From assembly GCA_029856145.1 (NCBI GenBank), contig JAHQWK010000001.1, forward strand, positions 372,001 to 436,000: DNA of 64,000 nucleotides, in the 5' to 3' direction. Below the pieces are notes generated by a model that saw only the letters and a list, made by a program, of their open reading frames with translations, was not told the DNA's origin and did not search any database. Source of the DNA: Promethearchaeia archaeon (GTDB taxonomy: Archaea; Asgardarchaeota; Lokiarchaeia; Sigyniarchaeales; SOKP01). A program made the translations under genes and the position numbers. Positions 36,581 through 46,077 of this stretch are shown in pieces. Positions within the stretch are counted from its first letter, which is position 1. Each line of letters begins with the position of its first letter.

Positions 36581-36627
36581 TAACATTTTCACTTTTATTA
36601 AGAATCATAAAAAAACTCGTGAAAATA

Positions 36628-37848
36628 ATGGATAATATGGAAAAAACAATTATGGAAAAAATAGATAGTATGAAAGATGAAATAATCCAGTTTCTCCAAG
36701 ATTTGATTCAAATACCTTCTGAAGTACCACCAGGGAAGTATAAAGAAATATCTAAATATGTTGAATCAAAAATGAAGGAATTTAAAATAGATACGAATGT
36801 TAAAAGGAAGAATGTTATTGGAGAAATAGGTAATAAAAATGGACTATCTCTTATATTTAATGCTCATCTTGACACAGTTCCCACTTATGATGGCTGGACT
36901 AAAGATCCTCATGGAGGAGAAATTGTTGGGAATAAAATTTTTGGCCGTGGAGCTGCTGATGATAAGGCATGTGTAGCAGCAGAAATTTTCGCTACTAAAG
37001 CCTTAATAGAGCTAGGTATAGAAATTAATGGAAAAATAATTATAACTGCTGTTGTTAACGAGGAAATTGGCGGTTTATTAGGTACTGAATATCTCGTAAA
37101 GGATGAAGTTGTAAGTGGAGATGCTTGTTTATTAGGTGATGTTTGTTGTGATTATCCAATTGCCTATCAAGGTGGAACCATGCAAATGACTTTTATTATT
37201 CAAGGAATACGTCGCAATGCACAAGCCTATCCAGATTTACCTCCACCTAATCGTAATAAATACTCAGGAATAAACGCTATTGGAAAGATGGTAAAAATTA
37301 TGAATTTTTTAATGGAATTACAAGAGGAATTCAAAAAAATGGAAACTAAATATCCAATACCTCCTGATCTTCCATCTAAAATAGGTTCAGTAAATTTTAC
37401 AAAAATAAATGGAGGTAATTCACTGTCTGCAACTCCAGATAATTGTGTTTTGCAATGCTTAATTAGTGTCATTCCAGAAATGGATTTAGACGATATTAAA
37501 ACGCGAATCTTAAATTTTATAGAGGATCTTAAAAAAGAGGATCCTGACTTAAACATAAAAGCCCAAATAGGACTAATTATTAAACCCCATATAACAGACA
37601 CCAATTCTACTTTTGCAAAAGCAGTAAAAAAAGCATTTAGAACGGTCTTCGAAGAAGAAAGAGATTTTAAAACTTTCATACCTACGACTGACGCCCAATT
37701 ATTTCAAGAAAAAGGAATTGAAACTATTTTATTTGGTCCTCTTCGAGGAGAGAATAATCATCATGCTCAAGATGAATTTGTCTACATAGATGATGTTTTA
37801 AATGTAACTAAACTCTACGCGTTAACCGCTTTGAATTATCTTACATAA
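36628..37848 (+). CDS. M20-family zinc peptidase (ArgE/DapE-like)
   Basis: 406 residues from ATG at 36628 (GTG at 36619 also in frame). Dinuclear-zinc aminoacylase/deacylase. LIFNAHLDTVPTY (first metal ligands), GRGAADDKACVAA, VNEEIGGLLGTEYL (catalytic Glu and metal Glu), TTDAQLFQEKGIETILFGP and NNHHAQDEFVYIDD (last His ligand) are in the usual order. Likely removes acyl groups or acts as a dipeptidase. Substrate not determinable. Confidence 0.9.
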   Translation: MDNMEKTIMEKIDSMKDEIIQFLQDLIQIPSEVPPGKYKEISKYVESKMKEFKIDTNVKRKNVIGEIGNKNGLSLIFNAHLDTVPTYDGWTKDPHGGEIVGNKIFGRGAADDKACVAAEIFATKALIELGIEINGKIIITAVVNEEIGGLLGTEYLVKDEVVSGDACLLGDVCCDYPIAYQGGTMQMTFIIQGIRRNAQAYPDLPPPNRNKYSGINAIGKMVKIMNFLMELQEEFKKMETKYPIPPDLPSKIGSVNFTKINGGNSLSATPDNCVLQCLISVIPEMDLDDIKTRILNFIEDLKKEDPDLNIKAQIGLIIKPHITDTNSTFAKAVKKAFRTVFEEERDFKTFIPTTDAQLFQEKGIETILFGPLRGENNHHAQDEFVYIDDVLNVTKLYALTALNYLT

Positions 37849-37899
37849 ATTTGAATTACAAATCTTATTATTATATAACATTCTTTAAAATGAAGACTT

Positions 37900-39066
37900 A
37901 TGTGTGATACTCTAGTTTCCCTTGGAAATTCAACTGAAGATGGAAGTGTAATTTTCGGTAAAAATTCGGATCGCCCTTTTAATGAAGTACAATTAATCAC
38001 TTATTCTCCTAGAAGGAGCTTTAAAAAAGGAGATAAATTGAAATGTACATATTTAGAAATTCCTCAAGTTCCTGAAACTTATGCCACTTTAATGAGCCAA
38101 CCTTATTGGATGTGGGGTGCAGAAATGGGTACTAATGAGAATGGGGTTGCAATTGGAAATGAAGCCATATATACTCATGAACCATTAAGAAGGATAGGAT
38201 TATTAGGCATGGATTTATTAAGGTTAGGTCTTGAACGAGGAAAAACAGCTAAAGAAGCAATGGAGGTTATAATCGATTTATTAGAAAAATATGGGCAAGG
38301 AGGTGGTTGTGCATATGATGACCCGGGTTGGATGTACCATAATTCATTTATAGTTGCAGATCCTAAAGAAGCTTTTGTCTTAGAGACTGCTGATAAATGG
38401 TGGATTGTTGAAAAAGTCAAAAATGTGCGTTCAATTTCAAATGGTATTAGTATTAGAGGCAAAGGAGACTATAGAAAGAAAGGAATAATTGAACATGCTA
38501 TTGAAAAAGGATATTGTAAAAATGATGATGATTTCGATTTTGCAATAACTTTTTCTGGAACCCCAATTTCTGCTATACCTTCACCTTATTCCAGAGGAGG
38601 AAAATCTACAATATTACTGAGAGAGGACATAGGTAAAATCACACCAAGTTTAATGATGGAATTTTTGAGAGAACATCAAGCAGGAATTTGTATGCATGGA
38701 GGTTTTGAATCAACAGGTTCTCAAGTTTCTCATTTAAGAAAGGAGAAAAAATCAATTCACTGGTTTACAGGAACTACTCTTCCATGTGTCAGTATTTATA
38801 AACCTTATACTTTTCCTATTGAAGGTCAAAAATATTATAACCCTGGTCCTTATCAAATAGTAAATTCTGGATGGTTTTGGTGCAAGCATACAAAATCTAA
38901 ACCGATACGTAAGAAAATTGAACTTGCAAATATCGAAAAAACTATTATCTCTAGAGTTAATGATTTGATAATTCAAGATGACAAAATTTCAGAAGATAAA
39001 TTCAATGAAAAAATCAAAAGGTTAAATTTAGAAGCATGGAATAAGTCTTTTAAGTTAATAAATTAA
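37900..39066 (+). CDS. C69 (secernin-like) dipeptidase
   Basis: 388 residues. Begins MCDTLVSLGNSTEDGSVIFGKNSDRP; Cys2 becomes the N-terminal nucleophile after methionine removal, as in Ntn hydrolases of the C69/U34 family. GWMYHNSFIVADPKEAFVLETADKWW and SNGISIR are further family blocks. Encoded 51 nt after the M20 peptidase on the same strand, so both may be co-expressed in peptide breakdown. Confidence 0.93.
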   Translation: MCDTLVSLGNSTEDGSVIFGKNSDRPFNEVQLITYSPRRSFKKGDKLKCTYLEIPQVPETYATLMSQPYWMWGAEMGTNENGVAIGNEAIYTHEPLRRIGLLGMDLLRLGLERGKTAKEAMEVIIDLLEKYGQGGGCAYDDPGWMYHNSFIVADPKEAFVLETADKWWIVEKVKNVRSISNGISIRGKGDYRKKGIIEHAIEKGYCKNDDDFDFAITFSGTPISAIPSPYSRGGKSTILLREDIGKITPSLMMEFLREHQAGICMHGGFESTGSQVSHLRKEKKSIHWFTGTTLPCVSIYKPYTFPIEGQKYYNPGPYQIVNSGWFWCKHTKSKPIRKKIELANIEKTIISRVNDLIIQDDKISEDKFNEKIKRLNLEAWNKSFKLIN

Positions 39067-39236
39067 CTATAAATTTACCTCCTAATGTTTTTCTTCTTCA
39101 GTTTAAAACTTTATATAATAGAAAAGATAAATTCAAGCACTTTTTAAAGAATTCATAATAATCAAAAAAACTTAATAGTTTTGGAGTATTCTACTTATTA
39201 ATTTGTTAAGATTAAAAGGCTTCTAAGGATTCAACA

Positions 39237-39530
39237 ATGTCATTGAATAAATTGGATATTTTAGGTATGGAAGGAGTTATTTCAAACTATAAACGTGGGC
39301 GCCATACAATACACCAGAAACACTGTATCATAGTGTTCTCTAATATAAAAACAAGAAAAGATGCAAATAAACTTATAGGGAGAACAGTTTCTTGGAATAC
39401 TATTGCAGGTAAGGAATTGAAAGGAGTAATTTCTCGAGCACATGGAAATAATGGTGCTGTAAGAGCCCACTTTAAAAAGGCTGGAGTTCCTGGGCAGGCT
39501 TTAGGAAAAAAAGTAAAAATTATTAAATAG
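39237..39530 (+). CDS. rpl35ae: Ribosomal protein eL33 (L35Ae)
   Basis: 97 residues. Large-subunit protein found in archaea and eukaryotes. GMEGVISNYKRGRHTIHQKH, DANKLIGRTVSW, GKELKGVISRAHGNNGAVRAHF and PGQALGKKVKI are the hallmark sequences. TATA-like CTTTATATAATA lies at 39110-39120, giving a leader of about 90 nt if used. Confidence 0.96.
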   Translation: MSLNKLDILGMEGVISNYKRGRHTIHQKHCIIVFSNIKTRKDANKLIGRTVSWNTIAGKELKGVISRAHGNNGAVRAHFKKAGVPGQALGKKVKIIK

Positions 39531-39689
39531 CCTTCTAATTTTTATACTTATTCTTCTACTCGATTATATCTGGATATTACATGATACGAGAATAATATAG
39601 CTTTTTTTATGTTTTGGAATTTCTTATTCTTCTGATAAAGCGATTTTAAAGGTAATTTTTACTTCATTTGGTTGGGTTTAAGCATTAAT

Positions 39690-41663
39690 ATGACAGAGCA
39701 AGTATGTAGATTTTGTCACAGTTATGTAAAGTTAGCTTATTATTGTGAAGAATGTGGCTCCAGTTGTTGTTCTGAATGCCTCCATGAAAAAAAAGTGGAT
39801 TTCTTCATTTGTCAAGAATGCAAATCTAAAAACATAGAAATTTTAAATTCTGAAAATAAGAAAGTTTGTAAGGACTGTGGATCGGAAAATGTTGTTAAAG
39901 TTAATCAACGCTTAAAATCCTGCCCAAAGTGTGATTCACATCAAGTTATTAATATATATGAAAAAAAAGAAGAATTAGAAAAGAATTTTTTAGAATTAAT
40001 TAAAAATACACGTTTGTTTGTTAACCCTTTAAAAGAAATTCTTGATAAATTGTATTTATTTCAATCAAAAATAAAGGAAGTAAGGGATCCTCCAAATAAA
40101 TATTATCATTTTCCTCAAATGGAATCAGATTTATTAGCTCTTTTTGAGCTATTTAAATATATTCAAAATACTTTATTTGAAAAAGTTAATGTTCATTTTC
40201 ATCAAGTAAATCAAAATAAAGAATATTTCTTTGATATTTACACCCAACCTAACTCAAATATAAATATCATTGAGGGAATTTTCGAAAATCTATCACGAAG
40301 TTATAATTCAATTGAAGAGTTTATAAAAATCAATTTAGAAACATTTAATGATAGCTTTGAAACGTTTAAAAAGAATCTACACTTTATAGATAAAGTTAGT
40401 TATTATTTTAAATCATATAATAAAATACTTAGACTCGCAGAAGGTGAAAAACCTGTATATGCTATTTATGCTAAATTAACTAATGGTTTAAATTCACATG
40501 ATAAATACAAGAAAGATAAAGGAATTTTGTTCATAACTAATTTTGACCTTTCATTTATTCATAAATATGGAGTAAAGAAAAAGAAAAAGGAATTAATTTT
40601 CAAAGCTCCTGTTCAAGATTTAATAAAAATAAGAGAAAAAGGTAAAGTTTTCAAAAAACTCTATATTGAATTCACCTATGGAAAATACGAATTTACATTA
40701 CCATCTAAAGCTGTTTCTAGAGTAATTGAGTATATTCTTTTAGCGAGATCCTTTGACGATACAACAATACATGATGAAAAAACCGCAAAGAAACTTCAAT
40801 ACATTGATTTAGATTTAAATGACTTAATAAATTTCATTGAAGAAAGTATTAACTCGTTTTTTAGTATAAAATGCCAATATAATAAAAGTTTTGAAAATCT
40901 AAATCATCATAATAGGGATTTAGCCCACCCTTTTGGTGTTCACCCCAACCAATTACCTAATATTTCATCTCGAACACCTTCTCAATTTCTCAATCCCCAA
41001 AATAGTGCTCAACCTTGGTTTAGCTTTCCAGTAAATTCAAATTTATATCAAAGAATTAATAATTCCCCTTATCCCCCACCTAATCCTGGTCAATCACCTC
41101 CACTTATCGGTAATCCTCAAATACCGAACTATGATAAGAATAATTTCTTCTCACAAAATCTCTATAATCTAGATCGTTTTCAAAATTATAACCCACAGAG
41201 AATAAATCCGAATAATTATTTAAATAATAACTTAAATCCACAGATTCAAAACCAAATAAGAAATGATCATTATAATGAGAATGATTATTTCTTAAATAAG
41301 GAGGCCATTTTCCAGGATTACAATAGAAATCATTTATCTGACATGTTTGATTCAGAATATATTCCACCAGACAATTCTTATAGATATAAACAAAAATTGT
41401 TCAAACTAGATAAAGAAAAACATAAGAAAATGCTTGATTTAGATAAAGAAAGATATAGTTTGAAAGAAACTTTGAAAAAACTTGATAATAAATTTGATCA
41501 AGGAATCATATCTGAAGTAGATTATTTTAAGACTTTTAAAAACCTCCAAAAAGAAATTTATTTAATTGAAAAAAAAATTCAAAACTTACAAGAAAATATG
41601 GAAGAGGTCGAAACTCTCAAAAGAAACAGTAGAAATTTTGATAAAAGGCGATTTTATACATAG
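39690..41663 (+). CDS. Multi-zinc-finger protein with possible PH-like domain, Pro/Asn-rich linker and coiled coil
   Basis: 657 residues from ATG 39690. N-terminus has cysteine pairs at 6/9, 19/22, 27/30, 41/44, 60/63 and 78/81, enough for three zinc sites (first part like a B-box/FYVE-style knuckle). Residues ~240-370 show GILFITNFDLSFI ... ELIFKAPVQDLIKIREKG ... LYIEFTYGKYEFTLPSK, a strand pattern resembling PH/GRAM domains. Residues ~410-570 are an Asn/Pro/Gln-rich disordered linker and the end is a strong coiled coil (KLDKEKHKKMLDLDKERYSL). A eukaryote-like scaffold layout; function not known. Confidence 0.7.
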   Translation: MTEQVCRFCHSYVKLAYYCEECGSSCCSECLHEKKVDFFICQECKSKNIEILNSENKKVCKDCGSENVVKVNQRLKSCPKCDSHQVINIYEKKEELEKNFLELIKNTRLFVNPLKEILDKLYLFQSKIKEVRDPPNKYYHFPQMESDLLALFELFKYIQNTLFEKVNVHFHQVNQNKEYFFDIYTQPNSNINIIEGIFENLSRSYNSIEEFIKINLETFNDSFETFKKNLHFIDKVSYYFKSYNKILRLAEGEKPVYAIYAKLTNGLNSHDKYKKDKGILFITNFDLSFIHKYGVKKKKKELIFKAPVQDLIKIREKGKVFKKLYIEFTYGKYEFTLPSKAVSRVIEYILLARSFDDTTIHDEKTAKKLQYIDLDLNDLINFIEESINSFFSIKCQYNKSFENLNHHNRDLAHPFGVHPNQLPNISSRTPSQFLNPQNSAQPWFSFPVNSNLYQRINNSPYPPPNPGQSPPLIGNPQIPNYDKNNFFSQNLYNLDRFQNYNPQRINPNNYLNNNLNPQIQNQIRNDHYNENDYFLNKEAIFQDYNRNHLSDMFDSEYIPPDNSYRYKQKLFKLDKEKHKKMLDLDKERYSLKETLKKLDNKFDQGIISEVDYFKTFKNLQKEIYLIEKKIQNLQENMEEVETLKRNSRNFDKRRFYT

Positions 41664-41743
41664 AATGTTGTTGTTGAGTTTTATGCAGAATCTGCATTTT
41701 TTTTTTATCTTATATTTATATTTTTATTAATATATTACATCAT

Positions 41744-42763
41744 ATGGATAAAGAGGATGGACCATTTACTACTTTAGTAGGAAGTTGGCCTTTAAGTAAT
41801 ACATATAACAACATGGTAAAGGTCTTCACTGATTTAATTCAAATGGGTATCGATTTTCCATGTTACCCTCAGCTTTTATCCATGACTTATCAATTTTTAT
41901 CTCCTTTATCTAAAATCATTCCTCAATTAGAAGAAATCAATGAAAAATTTTATTTATATGAGGAATTTGAAGTACCAAAGGAACCCATTGCCCTTGAATA
42001 TGGAAAATTTATTATTAATTTTTTTAATGAACATCCAGATCTTAAGAAATCAATTAGGGGTACAAAAGCTTGTTTAACTGGACCCTTCACTTTAACCTTT
42101 GAGACTATATTGAAAAGCTCTATTGCTAAAGGCTTAAAACCAATAATTTTCGAAGAACCACGAGCAGTAATGGTAGATTGGATTGTGGATAAGTTTGCTG
42201 AAATTATAAAACAAATCGGAGCGGCCTATAGTGATATGGGAATAGATATTATTTCTTGTGATGAGCCAATTCTGGGATTGTTAGTAGGAAGGAAAATTTT
42301 GTTTCATTCAGAAGATTTTATCATTAAAACTATTAATAAAACAATATCTGGAATAAAAGGATTACCATCAATACATGTCTGTGGCAGAATTAGTCCCTAT
42401 CTACGAGATATTCTTTTAAAAACAAATGTGAAAATTTTAGATCATGAGTTTAGTACAAATGAAGAGAATTTTAAGGTGTTTGAGAAAAGGCATTTCCAAG
42501 GAACTGATAAATTCTTAGCATTGGGAACTGTTGAATCTAAGTTTGTACCCATTAAAGATAAGAAAATTGATGCTTATGTAGAAAAAGTTGATTTTCTTAA
42601 AAGATATATCAAGAAAGGAATAGAACAATATGGTAGAGAGAATTTAATTATCAAGCCAGATTGTGGTTTCTACCCGTTGAAAGTTTTCGGAGAAAAAGAT
42701 GGGTATGAAATAGCAATCAATAAAGTGAAAAATATGGTCCTTGCTTTGAAGGAATTAAAGTAG
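41744..42763 (+). CDS. Core methionine synthase (MetE C-terminal-domain type)
   Basis: 339 residues, the size of the MetE catalytic domain only; the N-terminal folate-binding domain of bacterial MetE is absent. TTLVGSWPLS at the start, KACLTGPFTLTF, ISCDEPILG, PSIHVCGRI (zinc ligands His/Cys), ILDHEFS and KPDCGFYPL (third Cys ligand). Such core-MetE enzymes in archaea take the methyl group from a methylated corrinoid protein rather than methyl-folate, which fits an organism using tetrahydromethanopterin. The methyl donor cannot be proven from sequence. Confidence 0.85.
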   Translation: MDKEDGPFTTLVGSWPLSNTYNNMVKVFTDLIQMGIDFPCYPQLLSMTYQFLSPLSKIIPQLEEINEKFYLYEEFEVPKEPIALEYGKFIINFFNEHPDLKKSIRGTKACLTGPFTLTFETILKSSIAKGLKPIIFEEPRAVMVDWIVDKFAEIIKQIGAAYSDMGIDIISCDEPILGLLVGRKILFHSEDFIIKTINKTISGIKGLPSIHVCGRISPYLRDILLKTNVKILDHEFSTNEENFKVFEKRHFQGTDKFLALGTVESKFVPIKDKKIDAYVEKVDFLKRYIKKGIEQYGRENLIIKPDCGFYPLKVFGEKDGYEIAINKVKNMVLALKELK

Positions 42764-42822
42764 TTATTATTAAAATTGATTTAGATTAAATGCAAAAAGT
42801 AAAAGAAATTTATAAAAAAGAT

Positions 42823-43473
42823 TTATCCTTCCAGTTCTTTACGAAGTTTATCGATCTCGTCTTTTAGTTGAACTTTTGATTTAACTTCAGCTTCCTCTTC
42901 TTCAAGATCATAATCTGGTATATATTGTAGATCATCAGCAGGAATTTCAGGCATGTCCCCTCCTTGTTCTAGAAGCATTTCTGTTTCAAGTTTATTTAAT
43001 TCTTCTGTAACATCAATTGCTAGATCAATTTCTGGATCACCACCTAAAATATCAGCTGCTTCTTCAATTTCTGCAACATATGCCTCAGAATCTTCTGCAA
43101 TTTCAGCAACCTTAGCTGGCGATGCCTTTGTAGCGATCTCCTCTAATGTATCTCGAATACCCCCGAAAACATCACCTGTTTGAGATATTAGCATTCCCTC
43201 TTCTATCGCTTGAATTTGTCTTTCAATCTTTAGTCGTATATTATTACTACGGTCAACTTTCGCTTGATATGCCTTATATTGTACTAAATAGGATTTTGCG
43301 CGATCTTTTTCGCCTCGTTTTAATGCTATTTTTGCGTTTTTTCTGCTAATCTCAGAACGTTTATTATAATTTCTGTTCATCAAATTCAATTTATGGATAT
43401 GACCTTTAGCTTTAGTAACCAAATTTTCCTTTTCTTTGCTTTTACGTGGAAAGAGTTTCTTTTTTAACCCCAT
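42823..43473 (-). CDS. ESCRT-III (Snf7/CHMP-like) protein
   Basis: 216 residues. Basic N-terminal half (MGLKKKLFPRKSKEKENLV, long helix rich in K/R up to residue ~95) and acidic C-terminal half, the classic ESCRT-III charge split. DILGGDPEIDLAIDVTEELNKLE matches the C-terminal Snf7/CHMP region, and the last helix LKDEIDKLRKELEG resembles an MIT-interacting motif for a Vps4-type ATPase. Membrane remodelling/cell division polymer. No vps4, vps25 or EAP30 gene is adjacent, so it is a stand-alone locus. Confidence 0.88.
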   Translation of the reverse strand: MGLKKKLFPRKSKEKENLVTKAKGHIHKLNLMNRNYNKRSEISRKNAKIALKRGEKDRAKSYLVQYKAYQAKVDRSNNIRLKIERQIQAIEEGMLISQTGDVFGGIRDTLEEIATKASPAKVAEIAEDSEAYVAEIEEAADILGGDPEIDLAIDVTEELNKLETEMLLEQGGDMPEIPADDLQYIPDYDLEEEEAEVKSKVQLKDEIDKLRKELEG

Positions 43474-43625
43474 TTTATCATTACACCATTTAGAACTTTA
43501 ATTTTATATTATCTGATTTTATGAATTAAATAATGTTTCTGACTTAAAAATTTAATATTGTTTAATATAATATAATAAAATAATTCTCATCAAAAAAGTT
43601 TAACCTAGACCAATATTTGAGCACC

Positions 43626-44741
43626 ATGAAAAAAATCATATTAGATTTTGAAACCAAGAGTAAAAATCTCAAAGAACTAGTTCAAGAAGCTTTGAATAGA
43701 AATTTTATAAACTATTTTGTTTCTCAAGAAACTTTTAAAGAATTTGAGAAAATTGAAAGGATAAATCTTTATTCCAAAAATCCTAATATTCCCGTCAAAT
43801 ATGTGGTATATGATGATAAGGATATATTAGTAGAAAATTTAGCTAATGAGAAATTTATTAATAAGAATTTTGGATTCTTTTTTGAATTAAAAACCAAAGA
43901 AGATGAACAAGAAATTATTGAATTAGCAAAAACTCGATATGTAGATTTTATTATTGTTTCCGCTAAAGATTGGGAAATAATACCATTCGAAAACCTCATT
44001 GCTGGAATGCATTCAAACGATACAGAACTAATTGCTTCAGTGGAAAACATAAAAGAAGCCGAGATAATGTTAAAGACTCTAGAAATTGGGGTTGATGGAA
44101 TTAGGATGAAACCAACAAATATCAATGAAATTATTGAATTGAAAAAACTGCTGCATGAAGATTATCGTTTGAGATTAGAAAAAGCGACAGTTAGAAATAT
44201 CCAAAATATTCCTGAGAGTGAAAGAGTTTGCGTTGACACTACTTCACTTTTAAACATAGGAGAGGGATTTTTAGTTGGATCAACAACTAAAGGTTTTTGC
44301 TTGATTCATTCTGAGACATTTGAAACTCAATTTGTTGCGCCAAGACCATTTCGTGTAAATGCAGGGGATGTTTCGGCTTATATCTTAGTGCCTGATGATG
44401 ATCCTCAAAAAATCTATCGAACAAAGTATTTAAGTGAATTAAAGGGAGGAGATAAAGTTTTAGCTGTAAATTCTGAAGGAGAAGTTAGAATTGTCTCTGT
44501 AGGGAGAGTAAAAATAGAAACACGTCCAATGCTTAGATTTGAATTAGAAACAATGGAAGGTGATAAAAAAATTCAAATAAGTTGTATTTGTCAAAATGCG
44601 GAAACAGTTCGGCTACTCGGAGTTGATGGTAAAGCAAAACTTGTTGTTGATATTAAAATTGGAGATGATGTTCTTGTACATGTTGGATCTGGAGCGACAC
44701 ATTTTGGTACTTTTATAAGAGAAACTATAATAGAAAAGTAG
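43626..44741 (+). CDS. aroB': Archaeal 3-dehydroquinate synthase II
   Basis: 371 residues from ATG at 43626 (TTG 43617 in frame). NAD-dependent enzyme that oxidatively deaminates and cyclises 2-amino-3,7-dideoxy-threo-hept-6-ulosonate to 3-dehydroquinate, the archaeal entry to aromatic amino acid synthesis. ERVCVDTTSLLNIGEGFLVGSTTKGF, RPFRVNAGDVSAYILVPD, LSELKGGDKVLAVNSEG and VGSGATHFGTFIRET are diagnostic (partly quoted). Monocistronic. Confidence 0.96.
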   Translation: MKKIILDFETKSKNLKELVQEALNRNFINYFVSQETFKEFEKIERINLYSKNPNIPVKYVVYDDKDILVENLANEKFINKNFGFFFELKTKEDEQEIIELAKTRYVDFIIVSAKDWEIIPFENLIAGMHSNDTELIASVENIKEAEIMLKTLEIGVDGIRMKPTNINEIIELKKLLHEDYRLRLEKATVRNIQNIPESERVCVDTTSLLNIGEGFLVGSTTKGFCLIHSETFETQFVAPRPFRVNAGDVSAYILVPDDDPQKIYRTKYLSELKGGDKVLAVNSEGEVRIVSVGRVKIETRPMLRFELETMEGDKKIQISCICQNAETVRLLGVDGKAKLVVDIKIGDDVLVHVGSGATHFGTFIRETIIEK

Positions 44742-44802
44742 GAATCTTATTATTGTATTTTTTATTTAATAAATATGAAATTTAAATTAAAATCAGAAAT
44801 AT

Positions 44803-46074
44803 TTGGATGCAATCGATTTGACAGCTTATTGGGCGCCTTTGCTACACATATATCAGCCCCCAACCCAAGATCCTAAAGTTTTAAGAAATATAGATAAAGA
44901 GTGCTATAAATCATTATTTTCCTTGCTTGAGGAATATGATACTGCGAAATTTTCTTTGAATATTAATGGTGTCCTTATTGAGTTATTTTATGAATTCGGT
45001 TTATCTGACACAATGGATTTACTGAAAAATTTAGTTTCTGAAAACAAAATTGAAATCGTAGGAACAGCAAAGTTTCATCCAATCCTTCCTTTAATCCCTA
45101 GAAAAGAAGCTCAACATCAAATTCAAATGAATGAGGAATTAAACAGAAAAGAATTTGGTCGTTGGGAAAGAAAAGGTTTTTTTCCACCAGAATTGGCAAT
45201 CTCAGGAGAGGTTGCTAAATTTATTCGACAGTTAGGCTACAAATGGGTAATTATGAGTGGAATAGCGTGCCCTGTCGATTGGCCATATGATAAAATCTAT
45301 ACATCTCCTAATGGGCTTCAGTTATTCTTTCGGGATGATATTTTTAGCAATAAAATCGCTTTTAAGAATATAACAGCAAAGAATTTCGTAAAAGATATTA
45401 AAGCTGTGCATAAAAACAAAGAAAAAAACAATCCAACATATGTTTTAACCGCTTTAGACGGGGAAACATTTGGACATCATATTAAAAATTACGAGAAGAC
45501 CTTTTTAGGTAAAACTCTAGAATTAATAGACCAAGATGATAATTTAAAGACTATTTTTATATCAGATTTAGATCAACATTTTCCAATCGCAAAAAAAAAA
45601 ATTATTCCACGAGAATCAAGTTGGAGTACAACTAATGACGATCTTAAAGATAAAATTCCATATCCCCTTTGGGATCATCCAAATAATAGTGTTCATAAGT
45701 ATTATTGGAAATTAATGAAAAGCCTGAATAATTTAATGAATTTAGCAGATAATTTAGATTTAGCAAAAGATTGGGAAGTAGATAATTATTATAATACTGC
45801 TAAACACTTCTATAGTAGAGGAATTTATTCCTGTCCAACATGGTGGTCTAATCCACTTAATAAAACTTGGTCTCCAAATTTAATTTATAAAGGAGTTGAA
45901 ATATTAATGAGAGCAGCATTAAATGCCCAATTAGCATTAATTCATGGTGGTAAATCAGATTTAGGAGAAGGATATTTTGATTCTATTTCTTACTATCACG
46001 GGCTTTTACTAATGGAATTAAATAATGTTACAAAAAAGAATTTGAAGCAGTTTAATAATAATAACAACACATGA
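44803..46074 (+). CDS. Glycoside hydrolase family 57-like enzyme
   Basis: 423 residues, TTG start (no in-frame ATG upstream before a stop at 44788). LLHIYQPPTQ is a variant of the HxHQP entry motif, GFFPPELAIS holds the catalytic Glu, and LTALDGETFGHH the acid/base Asp. Acts on alpha-glucans (amylase, branching or galactosidase). Shorter than full GH57 branching enzymes (~550), but the catalytic barrel is complete. Could work with the starch-synthase-like enzyme at 34 kb. Confidence 0.87.
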   Translation: MDAIDLTAYWAPLLHIYQPPTQDPKVLRNIDKECYKSLFSLLEEYDTAKFSLNINGVLIELFYEFGLSDTMDLLKNLVSENKIEIVGTAKFHPILPLIPRKEAQHQIQMNEELNRKEFGRWERKGFFPPELAISGEVAKFIRQLGYKWVIMSGIACPVDWPYDKIYTSPNGLQLFFRDDIFSNKIAFKNITAKNFVKDIKAVHKNKEKNNPTYVLTALDGETFGHHIKNYEKTFLGKTLELIDQDDNLKTIFISDLDQHFPIAKKKIIPRESSWSTTNDDLKDKIPYPLWDHPNNSVHKYYWKLMKSLNNLMNLADNLDLAKDWEVDNYYNTAKHFYSRGIYSCPTWWSNPLNKTWSPNLIYKGVEILMRAALNAQLALIHGGKSDLGEGYFDSISYYHGLLLMELNNVTKKNLKQFNNNNNT

Positions 46075-46077
46075 ATT

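Noticed and set aside
37227..37679. 150-codon minus-strand frame within the M20 peptidase
   Set aside because: Shadow frame; the plus strand carries conserved zinc-peptidase motifs.
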